From NCBI GenBank assembly GCA_036373915.1, contig DASUUU010000109.1, forward strand, positions 62,001 to 126,000: a stretch of DNA of 64,000 nt. Direction: 5' to 3'. The position numbers and the translations under genes were made by a program. The notes beneath the pieces were generated by a model. It was given only the letters and a program-made list of their open reading frames with translations, was not told where the DNA came from and did not search any database. Below are positions 8,175 to 16,530 of the stretch, piece after piece. This DNA comes from JASLBX01 sp036373915 (GTDB lineage Bacteria > Actinomycetota > Actinomycetes > Jiangellales > Jiangellaceae). Each line of letters opens with the position of its first letter. The stretch's first letter is position 1.

Positions 8175-9064
8175 CAACTCCCGCCCCCGACGGGCTGGTG
8201 ATAGTCGACAAACCAGCCGGTTGGACGTCGCACGACGTCGTCGGCAAGGTCCGCAAGCTCGCGGGCACCCGGCGGGTCGGGCACGCCGGGACGCTCGATC
8301 CGATGGCCACCGGGGTGCTGGTGCTCGGCCTCGGCCGGGCGACGCGGCTGCTCGGCCACCTCGCACTGGCCACCAAGGCTTACGAGGCCACGATCCGGCT
8401 CGGCGCGAGCACTCTGACCGACGACGCTGCCGGCGAGATCACGGCTGAGAGCGACGCATCCGGCGTCACGGATGCAGCACTCCGGGCCGCCATGGCCGAG
8501 CTCACCGGAGATATCCAGCAGGTGCCGAGCGCGGTGTCGGCGATCAAGAAGGACGGCGTGCGCTCGTACGTCCGGGTACGGGCCGGCGAGCGGGTCGAGT
8601 TGGACGCGAGGCCGGTCACGGTGCACCGGTTCGACGTGCTTGCGATCCGTCGCGAGGGTGCGTACGTGGACGTCGACGTGACCGTCGAATGCTCGTCCGG
8701 GACGTACGTCCGCGCACTGGCACGCGATCTCGGCGCAGCACTCGGTGTCGGTGGTCACTTGACGGCGCTGCGACGGACCCGGGTGGGGCCGTACGGCCTG
8801 GATGTGGCGCACTCACTGGAGCAGTTGGCCGCAGAGATGCCGGTGGTATCGCTGGCGGACGCGGCCGCGGCGGCGTTTCCGAGGCTGGACGTCGACGAGC
8901 AGACGGCCGAGCGGGTGGTTCACGGTGTGCCGCTACCGCCGACCGGGCACGGACCAGGCCGACCGGTCGCGGTCTTCGGCCCGGACGGCCAGCTACTGTC
9001 ACTGGTCGAGGACCGGGGCGCGCGCGCCAAGCACCTCGCGGTGTTCGCGGGGCCGCCGCAGTGA
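8171..9064 (+). CDS. truB: tRNA pseudouridine(55) synthase TruB
   Basis: 297 residues from GTG 8171. TruB makes pseudouridine 55 in the T-loop of tRNAs. The family start GLVIVDKPAGWTSHDVV is followed by the catalytic-Asp motif GHAGTLDPMATGVLV (Asp43), then SGTYVRALARDLG and a short C-terminal domain. The start forms a GTGA overlap with rbfA. The stop codon forms part of an inverted repeat at 9062-9111. Confidence 0.96.
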   Translation: MTTPAPDGLVIVDKPAGWTSHDVVGKVRKLAGTRRVGHAGTLDPMATGVLVLGLGRATRLLGHLALATKAYEATIRLGASTLTDDAAGEITAESDASGVTDAALRAAMAELTGDIQQVPSAVSAIKKDGVRSYVRVRAGERVELDARPVTVHRFDVLAIRREGAYVDVDVTVECSSGTYVRALARDLGAALGVGGHLTALRRTRVGPYGLDVAHSLEQLAAEMPVVSLADAAAAAFPRLDVDEQTAERVVHGVPLPPTGHGPGRPVAVFGPDGQLLSLVEDRGARAKHLAVFAGPPQ

Positions 9065-9111
9065 TCACGTGGCCTGTGGTACCGGATCGGGCTACAAAGT
9101 CTTCGTGATCA
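9062..9111. repeat. Inverted repeat overlapping the truB stop codon
   Basis: TGATCACG at 9062-9069 and CGTGATCA at 9104-9111 are perfect inverted copies with 34 bases between them. The first copy starts with the truB stop TGA. A hairpin here could stabilise or terminate the truB message ahead of ribF. An eight-base arm is short enough that chance cannot be excluded. Confidence 0.45.
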
Positions 9112-9139
9112 GGGGAAATGACGAGAGGAGCGTATCGAC

Positions 9140-10084
9140 GTGGCGGTGTGGTGGACACCGGATGAAGTGCCGGGGGATCTCGGCCGCACGGTGGTGACGA
9201 TCGGTGTCTTCGACGGGGTCCACAAGGGCCACCAGGCCGTCATCGGACGGGCCGCGAAGCACGCAATGGACGCCGGAGTCCCGGTGGTGGCGATCACCTT
9301 CGACCCGAATCCGATGGTTGTAGTACGCCCGGACGCGGCACCGGCGTCCCTTGTGCCGCTGGAGCGCCGGATTGCTCTCCTCGGTGACGCCGGGGCGGAT
9401 CACATCCTCGTCCTGCCGTTCGACAAGGAGCGCGCCCAGCAGCCGGCAGATGAGTTCGTCACCGATGTGCTGATCAGCGTGTGCGGGGTGCTGGTGATCG
9501 TCGTTGGGGAAGACTTCCGGTTCGGCCACCGCGCGGCGGGCGACGTCGCGCTGCTGCGCCGGCTGGGTGCCGAGCACGGCTTCTCCGTCGACGCCGTCGA
9601 GATCGTCGGCGGCGAAGGAGCGCCCCGCTGGTCGTCAACCCACATCCGGGACCTGGTGGCCGGCGGCGACGTCGCAGCGGCGGCGGACGCTCTCGGCCGG
9701 CCGTACCGCTTTGAAGGGGTGGTGGCGCGCGGCGAGGGCCGCGGCCGCGAACTCGGGTATCCGACGGCCAATCTGCCTGTTCGGGACGGTGAACTGGCAC
9801 CGGCCGACGGCGTGTACGCGGGTTGGGTGACCGTGCCGGACGATCCGAGCGCGCCGGCCCGGCCGGCCGCCATCTCGGTCGGGACGAACCCGACATTCGG
9901 CGGATCAACGCGGACCGTCGAACCATACGTTCTCGATCGCGACGACCTTGACCTGTACGGCCTGCCGATCGCGGTCGATTTCGTCGACCGGATCCGCGGC
10001 CAGGAACGCTTCGCCTCCGTCGACGATCTGGTCGCCCAGATGGCTCAGGATGTCGCACAGACGCGGCGGGTGCTGGAGCTCTGA
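9140..10084 (+). CDS. ribF: Bifunctional riboflavin kinase / FAD synthetase RibF
   Basis: 314 residues from GTG 9140, with GAGAGGAG upstream. RibF phosphorylates riboflavin to FMN and adenylylates FMN to FAD. The N-terminal nucleotidyltransferase domain (about 1-185) has the GVFDGVHKGHQ motif (22-32) and WSSTHIRDLVAGGD. The C-terminal kinase domain has GRGRELGYPTANL, YAGWV, SVGTNPTFGG and the YGLPIAVDFVDRIR end. It follows truB as in most actinobacteria. No FMN riboswitch is seen in the 75-base gap upstream. Confidence 0.96.
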   Translation: MAVWWTPDEVPGDLGRTVVTIGVFDGVHKGHQAVIGRAAKHAMDAGVPVVAITFDPNPMVVVRPDAAPASLVPLERRIALLGDAGADHILVLPFDKERAQQPADEFVTDVLISVCGVLVIVVGEDFRFGHRAAGDVALLRRLGAEHGFSVDAVEIVGGEGAPRWSSTHIRDLVAGGDVAAAADALGRPYRFEGVVARGEGRGRELGYPTANLPVRDGELAPADGVYAGWVTVPDDPSAPARPAAISVGTNPTFGGSTRTVEPYVLDRDDLDLYGLPIAVDFVDRIRGQERFASVDDLVAQMAQDVAQTRRVLEL

Positions 10085-10094
10085 AGCGATGCGA

Positions 10095-10125
10095 TTACGC
10101 CCGCTAGCTGGCCCGCTGGTATCCT
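10095..10125 (+). promoter_or_regulatory. Candidate promoter of rpsO
   Basis: TATCCT at 10120-10125 is a good -10 box. The best -35 candidate, TTACGC at 10095-10100, gives a 19-base spacer, which is long. It would produce a leader of roughly 80 bases before the rpsO GTG at 10213. Confidence 0.4.
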
Positions 10126-10212
10126 GGGTGGGCCGTCAGAACGGCCGCGGTTGGAGAGTGCTCCGGTGGATAAGCCCGGGTGCGCCGCGCAACGAGCCCC
10201 GAAGGAGTCCGA

Positions 10213-10482
10213 GTGTCGATTGACACTGCCACCAAGAAGCAGATCATCGCCGAGCACGGCCGCAGCGAGAACGACACCGGCTCGCCCGAGGTTCAGGTCG
10301 CGCTGCTGACGCACAACATCAACCACCTGACCGAGCACCTGAAGGTGCACAAGCACGACCACCACAGTCGCCGTGGCCTGCTGCTTCAGGTCGGGCAGCG
10401 CAAGCGGCTGCTCAAGTACCTTCGCGACACCGACATCATGCGCTACCGAGCCTTGATCAAGAAGCTTGGTATTCGCGGATGA
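10213..10482 (+). CDS. rpsO: 30S ribosomal protein S15
   Basis: 89 residues from GTG 10213, preceded by GAAGGAG. S15 is a primary 16S rRNA binder in the central domain. Family motifs GSPEVQVALLT, HLKVHKHDHHSRRGLL and YLRDTDIMRYRALIKKLGIR are all present at standard length. The long leader (10126-10212) could hold an autoregulatory structure, as known in E. coli, but none is clearly recognisable. It is followed by a strong hairpin and pnp, the usual rpsO-pnp pair. Confidence 0.96.
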   Translation: MSIDTATKKQIIAEHGRSENDTGSPEVQVALLTHNINHLTEHLKVHKHDHHSRRGLLLQVGQRKRLLKYLRDTDIMRYRALIKKLGIRG

Positions 10483-10495
10483 CACATTCGCACGG

Positions 10496-10534
10496 GGAGC
10501 GGTTCCCCCACGCTGGGGGCCGCTCCTTCGTCGT
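10496..10534 (+). terminator. Hairpin terminator after rpsO
   Basis: GGAGCGG (10496-10502) and CCCCC (10505-10509) pair with GGGGG (10515-10519) and CCGCTCC (10520-10526). This gives a 12-base-pair stem with a two-base bulge and a five-base loop, followed by the T-containing run TTCGTCGT. It is either an intrinsic terminator or an RNase processing site between rpsO and pnp. Confidence 0.75.
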
Positions 10535-10544
10535 ATCTGACAAC

Positions 10545-10700
10545 TGAACAGCTCACCAAGAGGGGTGGCTCGCCGGCCACCGGCTGATTCGCGACGAGCC
10601 GGTCCTCGGTAGTGGCTCCCGGGCAGGATATGCCCGAGGGCTTCCATCGATGACCGGCGGCGACGCCGGCAACCGGTCCGGAGCTGCCATCCCGCAATTT
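10545..10700 (+). ncRNA. Structured pnp 5' leader (candidate Actino-pnp RNA motif)
   Basis: The 180-base leader between the rpsO hairpin and the pnp Shine-Dalgarno is not coding. It contains several complementary segments, including GGCTCG (10566-10571) with CGAGCC further on, CCCGGGCA with TGCCCGAGGG, and GGCGACGCC. A conserved structure called the Actino-pnp motif is described in 5' untranslated regions of actinobacterial exoribonuclease genes, proposed to allow feedback cleavage. Position and pairing fit, but I did not verify the consensus; a covariance-model match would be decisive. Confidence 0.5.
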
Positions 10701-10717
10701 GATCAGGAGGGTGGCCC

Positions 10718-12919
10718 GTGACGGGTCAAGAAATTCACAGCGCCGAGGCCGTTATCGACAACGGCCGGTTCGGCACCCGCACCATTCGCTTCGAGACCGG
10801 CCAGCTCGCCAGGCAGGCCGCCGGGTCCGCAGTCGCGTACCTCGATGACGAGACCATGCTGCTGTCCGCGACGACAGCGTCCAAGCAGCCGAAAGAGCAC
10901 CTCGACTTCTTCCCGTTGACGGTCGACGTCGAGGAGCGCATGTACGCCGCCGGGCGGATTCCCGGGTCGTTCTTCCGCCGCGAGGGCCGGCCGTCCGAGG
11001 AGGCGATCCTCACCTGCCGGCTTATCGACCGGCCGCTGCGCCCGTCGTTCACCAGCGGGCTGCGCAACGAGATCCAGGTGGTCGTCACGGTGCTGTCACT
11101 GCACCCTGACCATCTGTACGACGTGGTAGCGATCAACGCCGCGTCCGCGTCGACCCAGCTGGGCGGCCTGCCGTTCTCCGGGCCGATCGGCGCGGTACGC
11201 GTCGCGCTCATCGAAGGCCAGTGGGTCGCGTTCCCGCTGCACTCGCAGCTGGAGGAAGCGGTCTTCGACATGGTTGTCGCCGGCCGCGTCCTTCCCGACG
11301 GCGACGTCGCGATCATGATGGTGGAGGCGGAGTCCACCGAGCACACCTGGCAGCTGGTCCAGGACGGCAAGACCGCTCCGACCGAAGACGTCGTCGCCGC
11401 CGGTCTGGAGGCAGCCAAGCCGTTCATCACCTCTTTGTGCCGCGCCCAGCAGGAGTTGGCCGACAGGGCCGCGAAGCCGACCGGCGAGTTCCCGATCTTT
11501 CTGGACTACACCGACGACGTGTACGCCGCCGTCGAGTCGGCGGTCCGCGACGAGTTGGCGCAGGCGCTGACCATCGTCGGCAAGGCCGAGCGTGAGGCAC
11601 GGCTGGACGAGATCAAGGCGAGCCTGCAGGAGAAGCTGGCAGCCGACGAGCGCGACCCGAAGGAGATCAGCGCGGCATTTCGCTCGCTGACCAAGCGGGT
11701 CGTACGCGACCGGGTGCTGCGCGACAAGGTTCGCATCGACGGTCGCGGTCTCACCGACATCCGCACGCTCTCGGCAGAGGTAGGCCCGGTACCCCGGGCG
11801 CACGGCTCGGCTCTTTTCGAGCGGGGCGAGACGCAGATCCTGGGTGTCACCACACTGAACATGCTGAGCATGGAGCAGAAACTGGACACCCTCTCGCCCG
11901 AGACGTCCAAGCGCTACATGCACAACTACAACTTCCCCCCGTACTCGACGGGTGAGACCGGCCGGGTCGGGTCGCCCAAGCGACGCGAGATCGGCCACGG
12001 TGCGCTCGCGGAGCGGGCCCTCCTGCCGGTGCTGCCGACGCGTGAGGAGTTTCCCTACGCGATCCGGCAGGTCTCCGAGGCGGTCGGCTCTAACGGTTCG
12101 ACCTCGATGGGTTCGGTCTGCGCGTCGACCATGTCGCTGCTCAATGCCGGCGTGCCGCTGCGCGCCCCGGTGGCGGGCATCGCGATGGGCCTTATCTCCG
12201 GCGAGGTCGACAGCAAGACCGAGTACGTCACGCTGACCGACATCCTCGGTGCCGAGGACGCCTTCGGCGACATGGACTTCAAGGTCGCCGGTACGCCCGA
12301 GTTCGTCACGGCCCTGCAACTCGACACCAAGCTTGACGGCATCCCGGCGACGGTGCTGGCGTCTGCGCTGCAGCAGGCCAAGGCCGCACGGATGACGATC
12401 CTGGACGTGATGGCCCAGGCGATCGCTCAACCGGACGAGATGAGCCCGTACGCACCGCGGATCATCACGATCAAGATCCCGGTCGACCAGATCGGTGCGG
12501 TCATCGGGCCCAAGGGCAAGATCATCAATCAGATCCAGGACGAGACCGGCGCCGAGATAACCATCGAGGACGACGGGACGATCTTCATCGGTGCCACGGA
12601 CGGTCCGGCGGCCGAAGCGGCCCGCACGCAGATCAACGCGATCGCCAATCCGACGATGCCGGAGGTCGGCGAGCGCTACCTCGGCACGGTCGTGAAGACA
12701 ACGAGCTTCGGCGCGTTCGTCTCGCTGCTACCCGGCAAGGACGGCTTGCTCCACGTGTCCAAGCTGCGTGCGTTGGCCGGAGGCAAGCGGGTCGAGAACG
12801 TCGAAGACGTCGTGTCGGTCGGTCAGAAGATCCAGGTAGAGATCACCGAGATCGACGATCGCGGCAAGCTGTCGCTGACCCCAGTCGTCGAAGAGGCCGC
12901 GGGCGCCGACGCTTCGTGA
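10718..12919 (+). CDS. pnp: Polyribonucleotide nucleotidyltransferase (PNPase)
   Basis: 733 residues from GTG 10718, with AGGAGG upstream. PNPase is a trimeric phosphorolytic 3'-5' exoribonuclease. Two RNase PH-like domains are visible (the first with FFPLTVDVEERMYAAGRIPGS, the second with RAHGSALFERGETQILGVTTL and the GSNGSTSMGSVCASTMSLL core). A KH domain (about 590-645, GAVIGPKGKIINQIQ) and an S1 domain (about 650-715, YLGTVVKTTSFGAFVSLLPG) follow. The stop overlaps the M16 peptidase start as GTGA. Confidence 0.97.
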   Translation: MTGQEIHSAEAVIDNGRFGTRTIRFETGQLARQAAGSAVAYLDDETMLLSATTASKQPKEHLDFFPLTVDVEERMYAAGRIPGSFFRREGRPSEEAILTCRLIDRPLRPSFTSGLRNEIQVVVTVLSLHPDHLYDVVAINAASASTQLGGLPFSGPIGAVRVALIEGQWVAFPLHSQLEEAVFDMVVAGRVLPDGDVAIMMVEAESTEHTWQLVQDGKTAPTEDVVAAGLEAAKPFITSLCRAQQELADRAAKPTGEFPIFLDYTDDVYAAVESAVRDELAQALTIVGKAEREARLDEIKASLQEKLAADERDPKEISAAFRSLTKRVVRDRVLRDKVRIDGRGLTDIRTLSAEVGPVPRAHGSALFERGETQILGVTTLNMLSMEQKLDTLSPETSKRYMHNYNFPPYSTGETGRVGSPKRREIGHGALAERALLPVLPTREEFPYAIRQVSEAVGSNGSTSMGSVCASTMSLLNAGVPLRAPVAGIAMGLISGEVDSKTEYVTLTDILGAEDAFGDMDFKVAGTPEFVTALQLDTKLDGIPATVLASALQQAKAARMTILDVMAQAIAQPDEMSPYAPRIITIKIPVDQIGAVIGPKGKIINQIQDETGAEITIEDDGTIFIGATDGPAAEAARTQINAIANPTMPEVGERYLGTVVKTTSFGAFVSLLPGKDGLLHVSKLRALAGGKRVENVEDVVSVGQKIQVEITEIDDRGKLSLTPVVEEAAGADAS

Positions 12920-14247
12920 CCACGAATTCGACCCGACAGGTCACGCGCACGCTGTTGCAGGAGGACGGCGGTGGAGTCGTCCGCCGTACCGTCCTCCCGG
13001 GTGGCGTGCGTGTGATCACCGAGACCATCCCGACGGTCCGATCGGTGTCGTTCGGCATCTGGGCAGGTGTCGGCTCGCGTGACGAGACGCGGGCGCAGGC
13101 GGGCACTACGCACTACCTCGAGCACTTGCTGTTCAAGGGCACTCATCGGCGCTCCGCCCTTGACATCTCCTCAGCCGTCGAGTCGGTCGGCGGTGACATC
13201 AATGCCTTTACCGCGAAGGAGTTCACCTGCTACTACGCGCGGGTGCTGGACTCCGACCTGCCGCTCGCGGTTGACGTGGTGGCGGACATGGTCTCGTCCT
13301 CGCGGATCGCCGAAGGCGACGTCGATGCTGAGCGCGATGTCGTGCTGGAAGAGATAGCGATGCGCGACGACGACCCGTCCGACGCGGTCCACGATCTCGT
13401 AACGGCCCAGTTGTGGGGATCGACACCGCTGGGCCGGCCGATCCTGGGGACGGTCGAGAGCATCAACTCGCTGTCGCGGGATGTCATCAACCGCTACTAC
13501 AAGCGCAAGTACCGCCCCGAGAACATCGTGGTGGCCGCGGCAGGCAACCTCGATCACTCCCGGGTGGTCCGACTGGTTCGCTCCGCATTCGAGGCGGCCG
13601 GCTTCGTCGGCGATGCGGATGAGCCGACGCCGCCCCGGGTCGGCGGGCGGGGGCCCCGCGCGCGGGCAGGGGTGGCGCTGCTGGAACGGCCCACCGAGCA
13701 GGCGAACCTCGTGCTGGCCATGCCCGGGCTGTCGCGTACGGACGAGCGGCGGTACGCCCTAGGCGTCCTGAACGCCGCATTGGGCGGCGGGATGTCGTCC
13801 CGGCTGTTCCAGGAGATCCGGGAGAAGCGCAGCCTGGCGTATTCGGTGTACTCCTATGCCTCGCAGTTCGCCGACGCCGGGCTGGTGGGTGTGTATGTCG
13901 GCTGTCAGCCGAAGAAGGTCGACCAGGTGCTCGAGCTGTGCCGTGAGTTCCTCTCCGACGTTGCGACGCACGGGATCACTGCCGAGGAGCTCGCGCGGGG
14001 CAAAGGTCAACTGCGCGGCGGGCTGGTGCTCGGTCTCGAGGACACCGGCTCGCGGATGGGCCGGCTCGCGAAGGCCGAGTTGGTGTACGAGGACCTGCTG
14101 AGTGTCGACGACCTCCTGTCGATCATCGACGCGGTGACGCTGGACGACGTCCGCGAGGTGGCGAGCTCGGTCCTGGCCGCGTCGCCGGCACTGGCCGTCG
14201 TCGGCCCCTTCGACGACCCCGGGCGTTTTGAGGCAGCCCTCGCCTGA
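12916..14247 (+). CDS. M16 family zinc metallopeptidase (processing-peptidase-like)
   Basis: 443 residues from GTG 12916, overlapping the pnp stop. The inverted zinc motif HYLEH (66-70) and downstream GGDINAFTAKEFTCYYARV mark the active M16 half, and the C-terminal half has LGGGMSSRLFQEIREKRSLAY, typical of the second insulinase-like domain. Proteins of this size form dimers that degrade or process peptides. No signal peptide is seen, so it is probably cytoplasmic. The pnp-M16-dapB order is conserved in Streptomyces and mycobacteria. The natural substrate is unknown. Confidence 0.92.
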   Translation: MTTNSTRQVTRTLLQEDGGGVVRRTVLPGGVRVITETIPTVRSVSFGIWAGVGSRDETRAQAGTTHYLEHLLFKGTHRRSALDISSAVESVGGDINAFTAKEFTCYYARVLDSDLPLAVDVVADMVSSSRIAEGDVDAERDVVLEEIAMRDDDPSDAVHDLVTAQLWGSTPLGRPILGTVESINSLSRDVINRYYKRKYRPENIVVAAAGNLDHSRVVRLVRSAFEAAGFVGDADEPTPPRVGGRGPRARAGVALLERPTEQANLVLAMPGLSRTDERRYALGVLNAALGGGMSSRLFQEIREKRSLAYSVYSYASQFADAGLVGVYVGCQPKKVDQVLELCREFLSDVATHGITAEELARGKGQLRGGLVLGLEDTGSRMGRLAKAELVYEDLLSVDDLLSIIDAVTLDDVREVASSVLAASPALAVVGPFDDPGRFEAALA

Positions 14248-14297
14248 CGTCTGTCGGGCTGCGAGCACACTGCGCTACTGTGCGGGAGACTGGGCGC

Positions 14298-15038
14298 ATG
14301 GCGACACGGGTGGCAGTGATCGGTGCTGCCGGGCGAATGGGCAGCGAAACCTGTAGGGCGGTCGAAGCCGCGCGCGACTTGGAACTGGTCGGGCGCTTCG
14401 ATGCGGGCGACGAGTTGGGTGACCTCGGCGGTGCCGATGTCGCGGTCGAATTCACCGTCCCGGAGGCGACCGTCGACAACGTCTTGCACTGCATCCGGCG
14501 CGGCATCCACACGGTGGTCGGCACGACCGGCTGGATCGACGAGCGCCTGGACAAGGTGCGCTGGGCGCTGGACACCAGCCCGGGTACGGGTGTGCTGATC
14601 GCGCCGAACTTCGCCGTCGGGGCCGTCCTGATGATGCACTTCGCCGCGCAGGCGGCCCGGTTCTATGAATCGGTCGAGGTTGTCGAACTGCACCACCCGA
14701 ACAAGGTGGACGCCCCGAGTGGGACGGCAGCGCGCACGGCACAGATCGTGGCCGAGGTACGTCGGGAGACGGAGTTGCCGCCGGTGCCGGATGCGACTGA
14801 GACCGCGTTGGAGGGCGCTCGTGGCGCGGAGATCGAAGGTGTGCGCGTCCACTCGGTCCGCCTGCGCGGGCTGGTGGCTCACCAGGAGGTGCTGTTCGGC
14901 TCCGCGGGGGAGACCCTGACGATCCGGCACGACTCGTACGACCGTTCCTCGTTCATGCCGGGGGTGCTCCTGGGCATCCGGCGGGTCCGCGAGACGCCTG
15001 GGTTGACGGTGGGGCTCGAGCACTACCTCGAGCTCTGA
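14298..15038 (+). CDS. dapB: 4-hydroxy-tetrahydrodipicolinate reductase
   Basis: 246 residues from ATG 14298. DapB reduces hydroxytetrahydrodipicolinate with NAD(P)H in lysine and meso-diaminopimelate synthesis. The N-terminal Rossmann loop GAAGRMG (9-15) is followed by VVGTTGW and by the catalytic/substrate segment HHPNKVDAPSGTA (from His132; Lys136). An upstream in-frame GTG at 14280 is possible but adds six residues before the family start. It ends four bases from the convergent nitroreductase gene. Confidence 0.95.
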   Translation: MATRVAVIGAAGRMGSETCRAVEAARDLELVGRFDAGDELGDLGGADVAVEFTVPEATVDNVLHCIRRGIHTVVGTTGWIDERLDKVRWALDTSPGTGVLIAPNFAVGAVLMMHFAAQAARFYESVEVVELHHPNKVDAPSGTAARTAQIVAEVRRETELPPVPDATETALEGARGAEIEGVRVHSVRLRGLVAHQEVLFGSAGETLTIRHDSYDRSSFMPGVLLGIRRVRETPGLTVGLEHYLEL

Positions 15039-15042
15039 CCTG

Positions 15043-15696
15043 TCACCGATCGGTGGCGAGCGGACTGCCCCAGCGATCGAGGTAGGTAAGGGTTTCGACC
15101 GGCTGGCGGGGCCCAGGGCGGAAGTCGTCGGTCGTCGAGTACCCGATGGGCAGCAGCGCCACTTGGGTGATCTCGTCCGGGATGCCAAGGATCGCCGCTG
15201 CCTCGGCCTCACGCTCGAGGTGGTAGGTGGTCAGGGTCGAGCCCAGGCCCCGGGACCGGAGGGCGAGCTGGAAGTTCCAGATCGCCGGAAAGATTCCGCC
15301 GTAGAACACTGCCAGCGCGTCGTTGCCACCGGTCGGCCGCCCGACAACGCACGGAATGACCAGGACGGGGACCCGTTCGATGACGTCGACGAGGTGCTGC
15401 GCGGAGGCGAGTGAGCGCTTGAAACCCGGGCTGTCGGCGTGGGCGCCCGCGGCCTCGACTTTCCGGCGCAGGTACTCGTTGCCGACCTCGCGGAACAGCG
15501 CGCCGAGGGCGGTCCTGGTGTTCTGGTCCGTCACGACGAGCCATCGCCAGGTTTGTGTGCTGCCTGCGGTCGGCGCCTGGACGGCGATGCGAAGGCACTC
15601 CATCACGACATCGAGCTCGACGGGACGCTCGAGGTCGAGCTTGCGGCGCACTGCCCGGGTGGTGGTCAGCAGTCGATCTACGACTTCGGTGTCCAT
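15043..15696 (-). CDS. Nitroreductase family flavoprotein
   Basis: 217 residues from ATG 15694-15696, with AGGAGG upstream on the minus strand. An FMN-dependent oxidoreductase fold is indicated by MECLRIAVQAPTAGSTQTWRW near the N-terminus, and by GGIFPAIWNFQLALRSRGLGS and ALLPIGY in the C-terminal half. Family members reduce nitro compounds, quinones or flavin-linked substrates with NAD(P)H; the substrate here cannot be predicted. It is convergent with dapB and divergent from the ASCH-like gene. Confidence 0.88.
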   Translation of the reverse strand: MDTEVVDRLLTTTRAVRRKLDLERPVELDVVMECLRIAVQAPTAGSTQTWRWLVVTDQNTRTALGALFREVGNEYLRRKVEAAGAHADSPGFKRSLASAQHLVDVIERVPVLVIPCVVGRPTGGNDALAVFYGGIFPAIWNFQLALRSRGLGSTLTTYHLEREAEAAAILGIPDEITQVALLPIGYSTTDDFRPGPRQPVETLTYLDRWGSPLATDR

Positions 15697-15748
15697 GGCG
15701 CCTCCTACGGCTTGATCACTACGCCGGCCAGTGTGCCAGGCTGATGGT

Positions 15749-16354
15749 GTGCTGTTCGAGAAGCGATTCTGGCCGGGCCTGGCCGACGGCTCCATCACGG
15801 TCACGTACCGCCGGTGGCACCGGCCACGGGTGATCGCAGGCCGTTCGTACCGGGCGGCGGGACTGATACTGGACGTGCTCTCGGTCAGTGAGGTCGACGA
15901 GGCGTCGATCAGCGATGCCGACGCTGTCGGCGCCGGGTACTCCGATGCCGCGGCCCTGCGTGCCGATCTGCGCGGTGACGCAGACCGCCGGTTGTACCGG
16001 ATCGAGTTCGCCCGCTCCGACCGCCCCGACCCGCGTGCCGAACTGGCCGCCGATGCGGATCTCGACGGGGCCCAGCTCGCCGAGATCGATCGCCGGTTGG
16101 ACCGGCTCGATCGCGCGAGTAGGCACGGCGCGTGGACTCGTGAGACGTTGCGGCTGATCGCCGACAATCCGGCTCGCCGGGCCGGCGACCTGGCCGAGAT
16201 GGTCGGCCGGGAGCGCGCGCCGTTCAAGCTGGACGTCCGCAAGCTCAAGAACCTCGGCCTCACGGAAAGCCTCGACGTGGGTTACCGGCTGTCCCCGCGC
16301 GGCTCGGGATATCTGGCCGCTCGTGGGGACGGCTATCCGCAAACGATCAGGTGA
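15749..16354 (+). CDS. ASCH/PUA-like domain protein of unknown function
   Basis: 201 residues from GTG 15749 (VLFEKRFWPGLADGSITVTYRRW). An N-terminal ASCH-like RNA-binding domain (about 1-100) is suggested by FWPGLADGSITVTYRRWHRP and by the VLSVSEVDEASISDADA segment. The C-terminal half (about 110-195) looks like a small winged-helix region. CAGGCT six bases before the GTG resembles the leaderless signature seen elsewhere in the window and supports this start; a GTG at 15731 is the alternative. The final codons (Ile-Arg-stop) lie within the first GATCAGGTGA copy of the intergenic array. Confidence 0.7.
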   Translation: MLFEKRFWPGLADGSITVTYRRWHRPRVIAGRSYRAAGLILDVLSVSEVDEASISDADAVGAGYSDAAALRADLRGDADRRLYRIEFARSDRPDPRAELAADADLDGAQLAEIDRRLDRLDRASRHGAWTRETLRLIADNPARRAGDLAEMVGRERAPFKLDVRKLKNLGLTESLDVGYRLSPRGSGYLAARGDGYPQTIR

Positions 16355-16530
16355 CGAAACCCGAACCTTTGCCCAGGTAACGGCCCTTGCTACTCACCTG
16401 ATCGTTTGCGCCTGCTCATGCCGAGACGCGATCAGGTGACCTCAGCTCGCATCCGTCCAGGTCATGACGGGCCCGATTCACCTGATCGTCATTGTCGCAG
16501 CGATCAGGTGACCTATCGACGATCAGGTGA
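16338..16530. repeat. GATCAGGTGA array A: six alternating copies filling a convergent gene junction
   Basis: GATCAGGTGA occurs at 16345, 16430, 16502 and 16521 on the + strand and as TCACCTGATC at 16394 and 16478, giving the order + - + - + +. Copies 1 and 2 extend to a perfect 17-base inverted pair, CGCAAACGATCAGGTGA (16338-16354) with 16394-16410. Copies 4 and 5 form a 10-base stem with a 14-base loop. The stop codon of the upstream gene lies in copy 1 and the stop of the minus-strand DUF2461 gene lies in copy 6. Array B (59830-60038) has the same order and spacing. It is unlike a CRISPR because units alternate in orientation and spacing is uneven. Confidence 0.95.

Noticed and set aside
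9065..9139. FMN riboswitch before ribF
   Set aside because: The 75-base gap is too short for the full aptamer and the conserved core is not seen.
11096..12430. 444-codon minus-strand frame opposite pnp
   Set aside because: Antisense shadow of pnp; no start signals and no recognisable domain.
16338..16530. CRISPR array
   Set aside because: Repeats are only ten bases, alternate in orientation and have uneven spacing, and there are no cas genes in the window.
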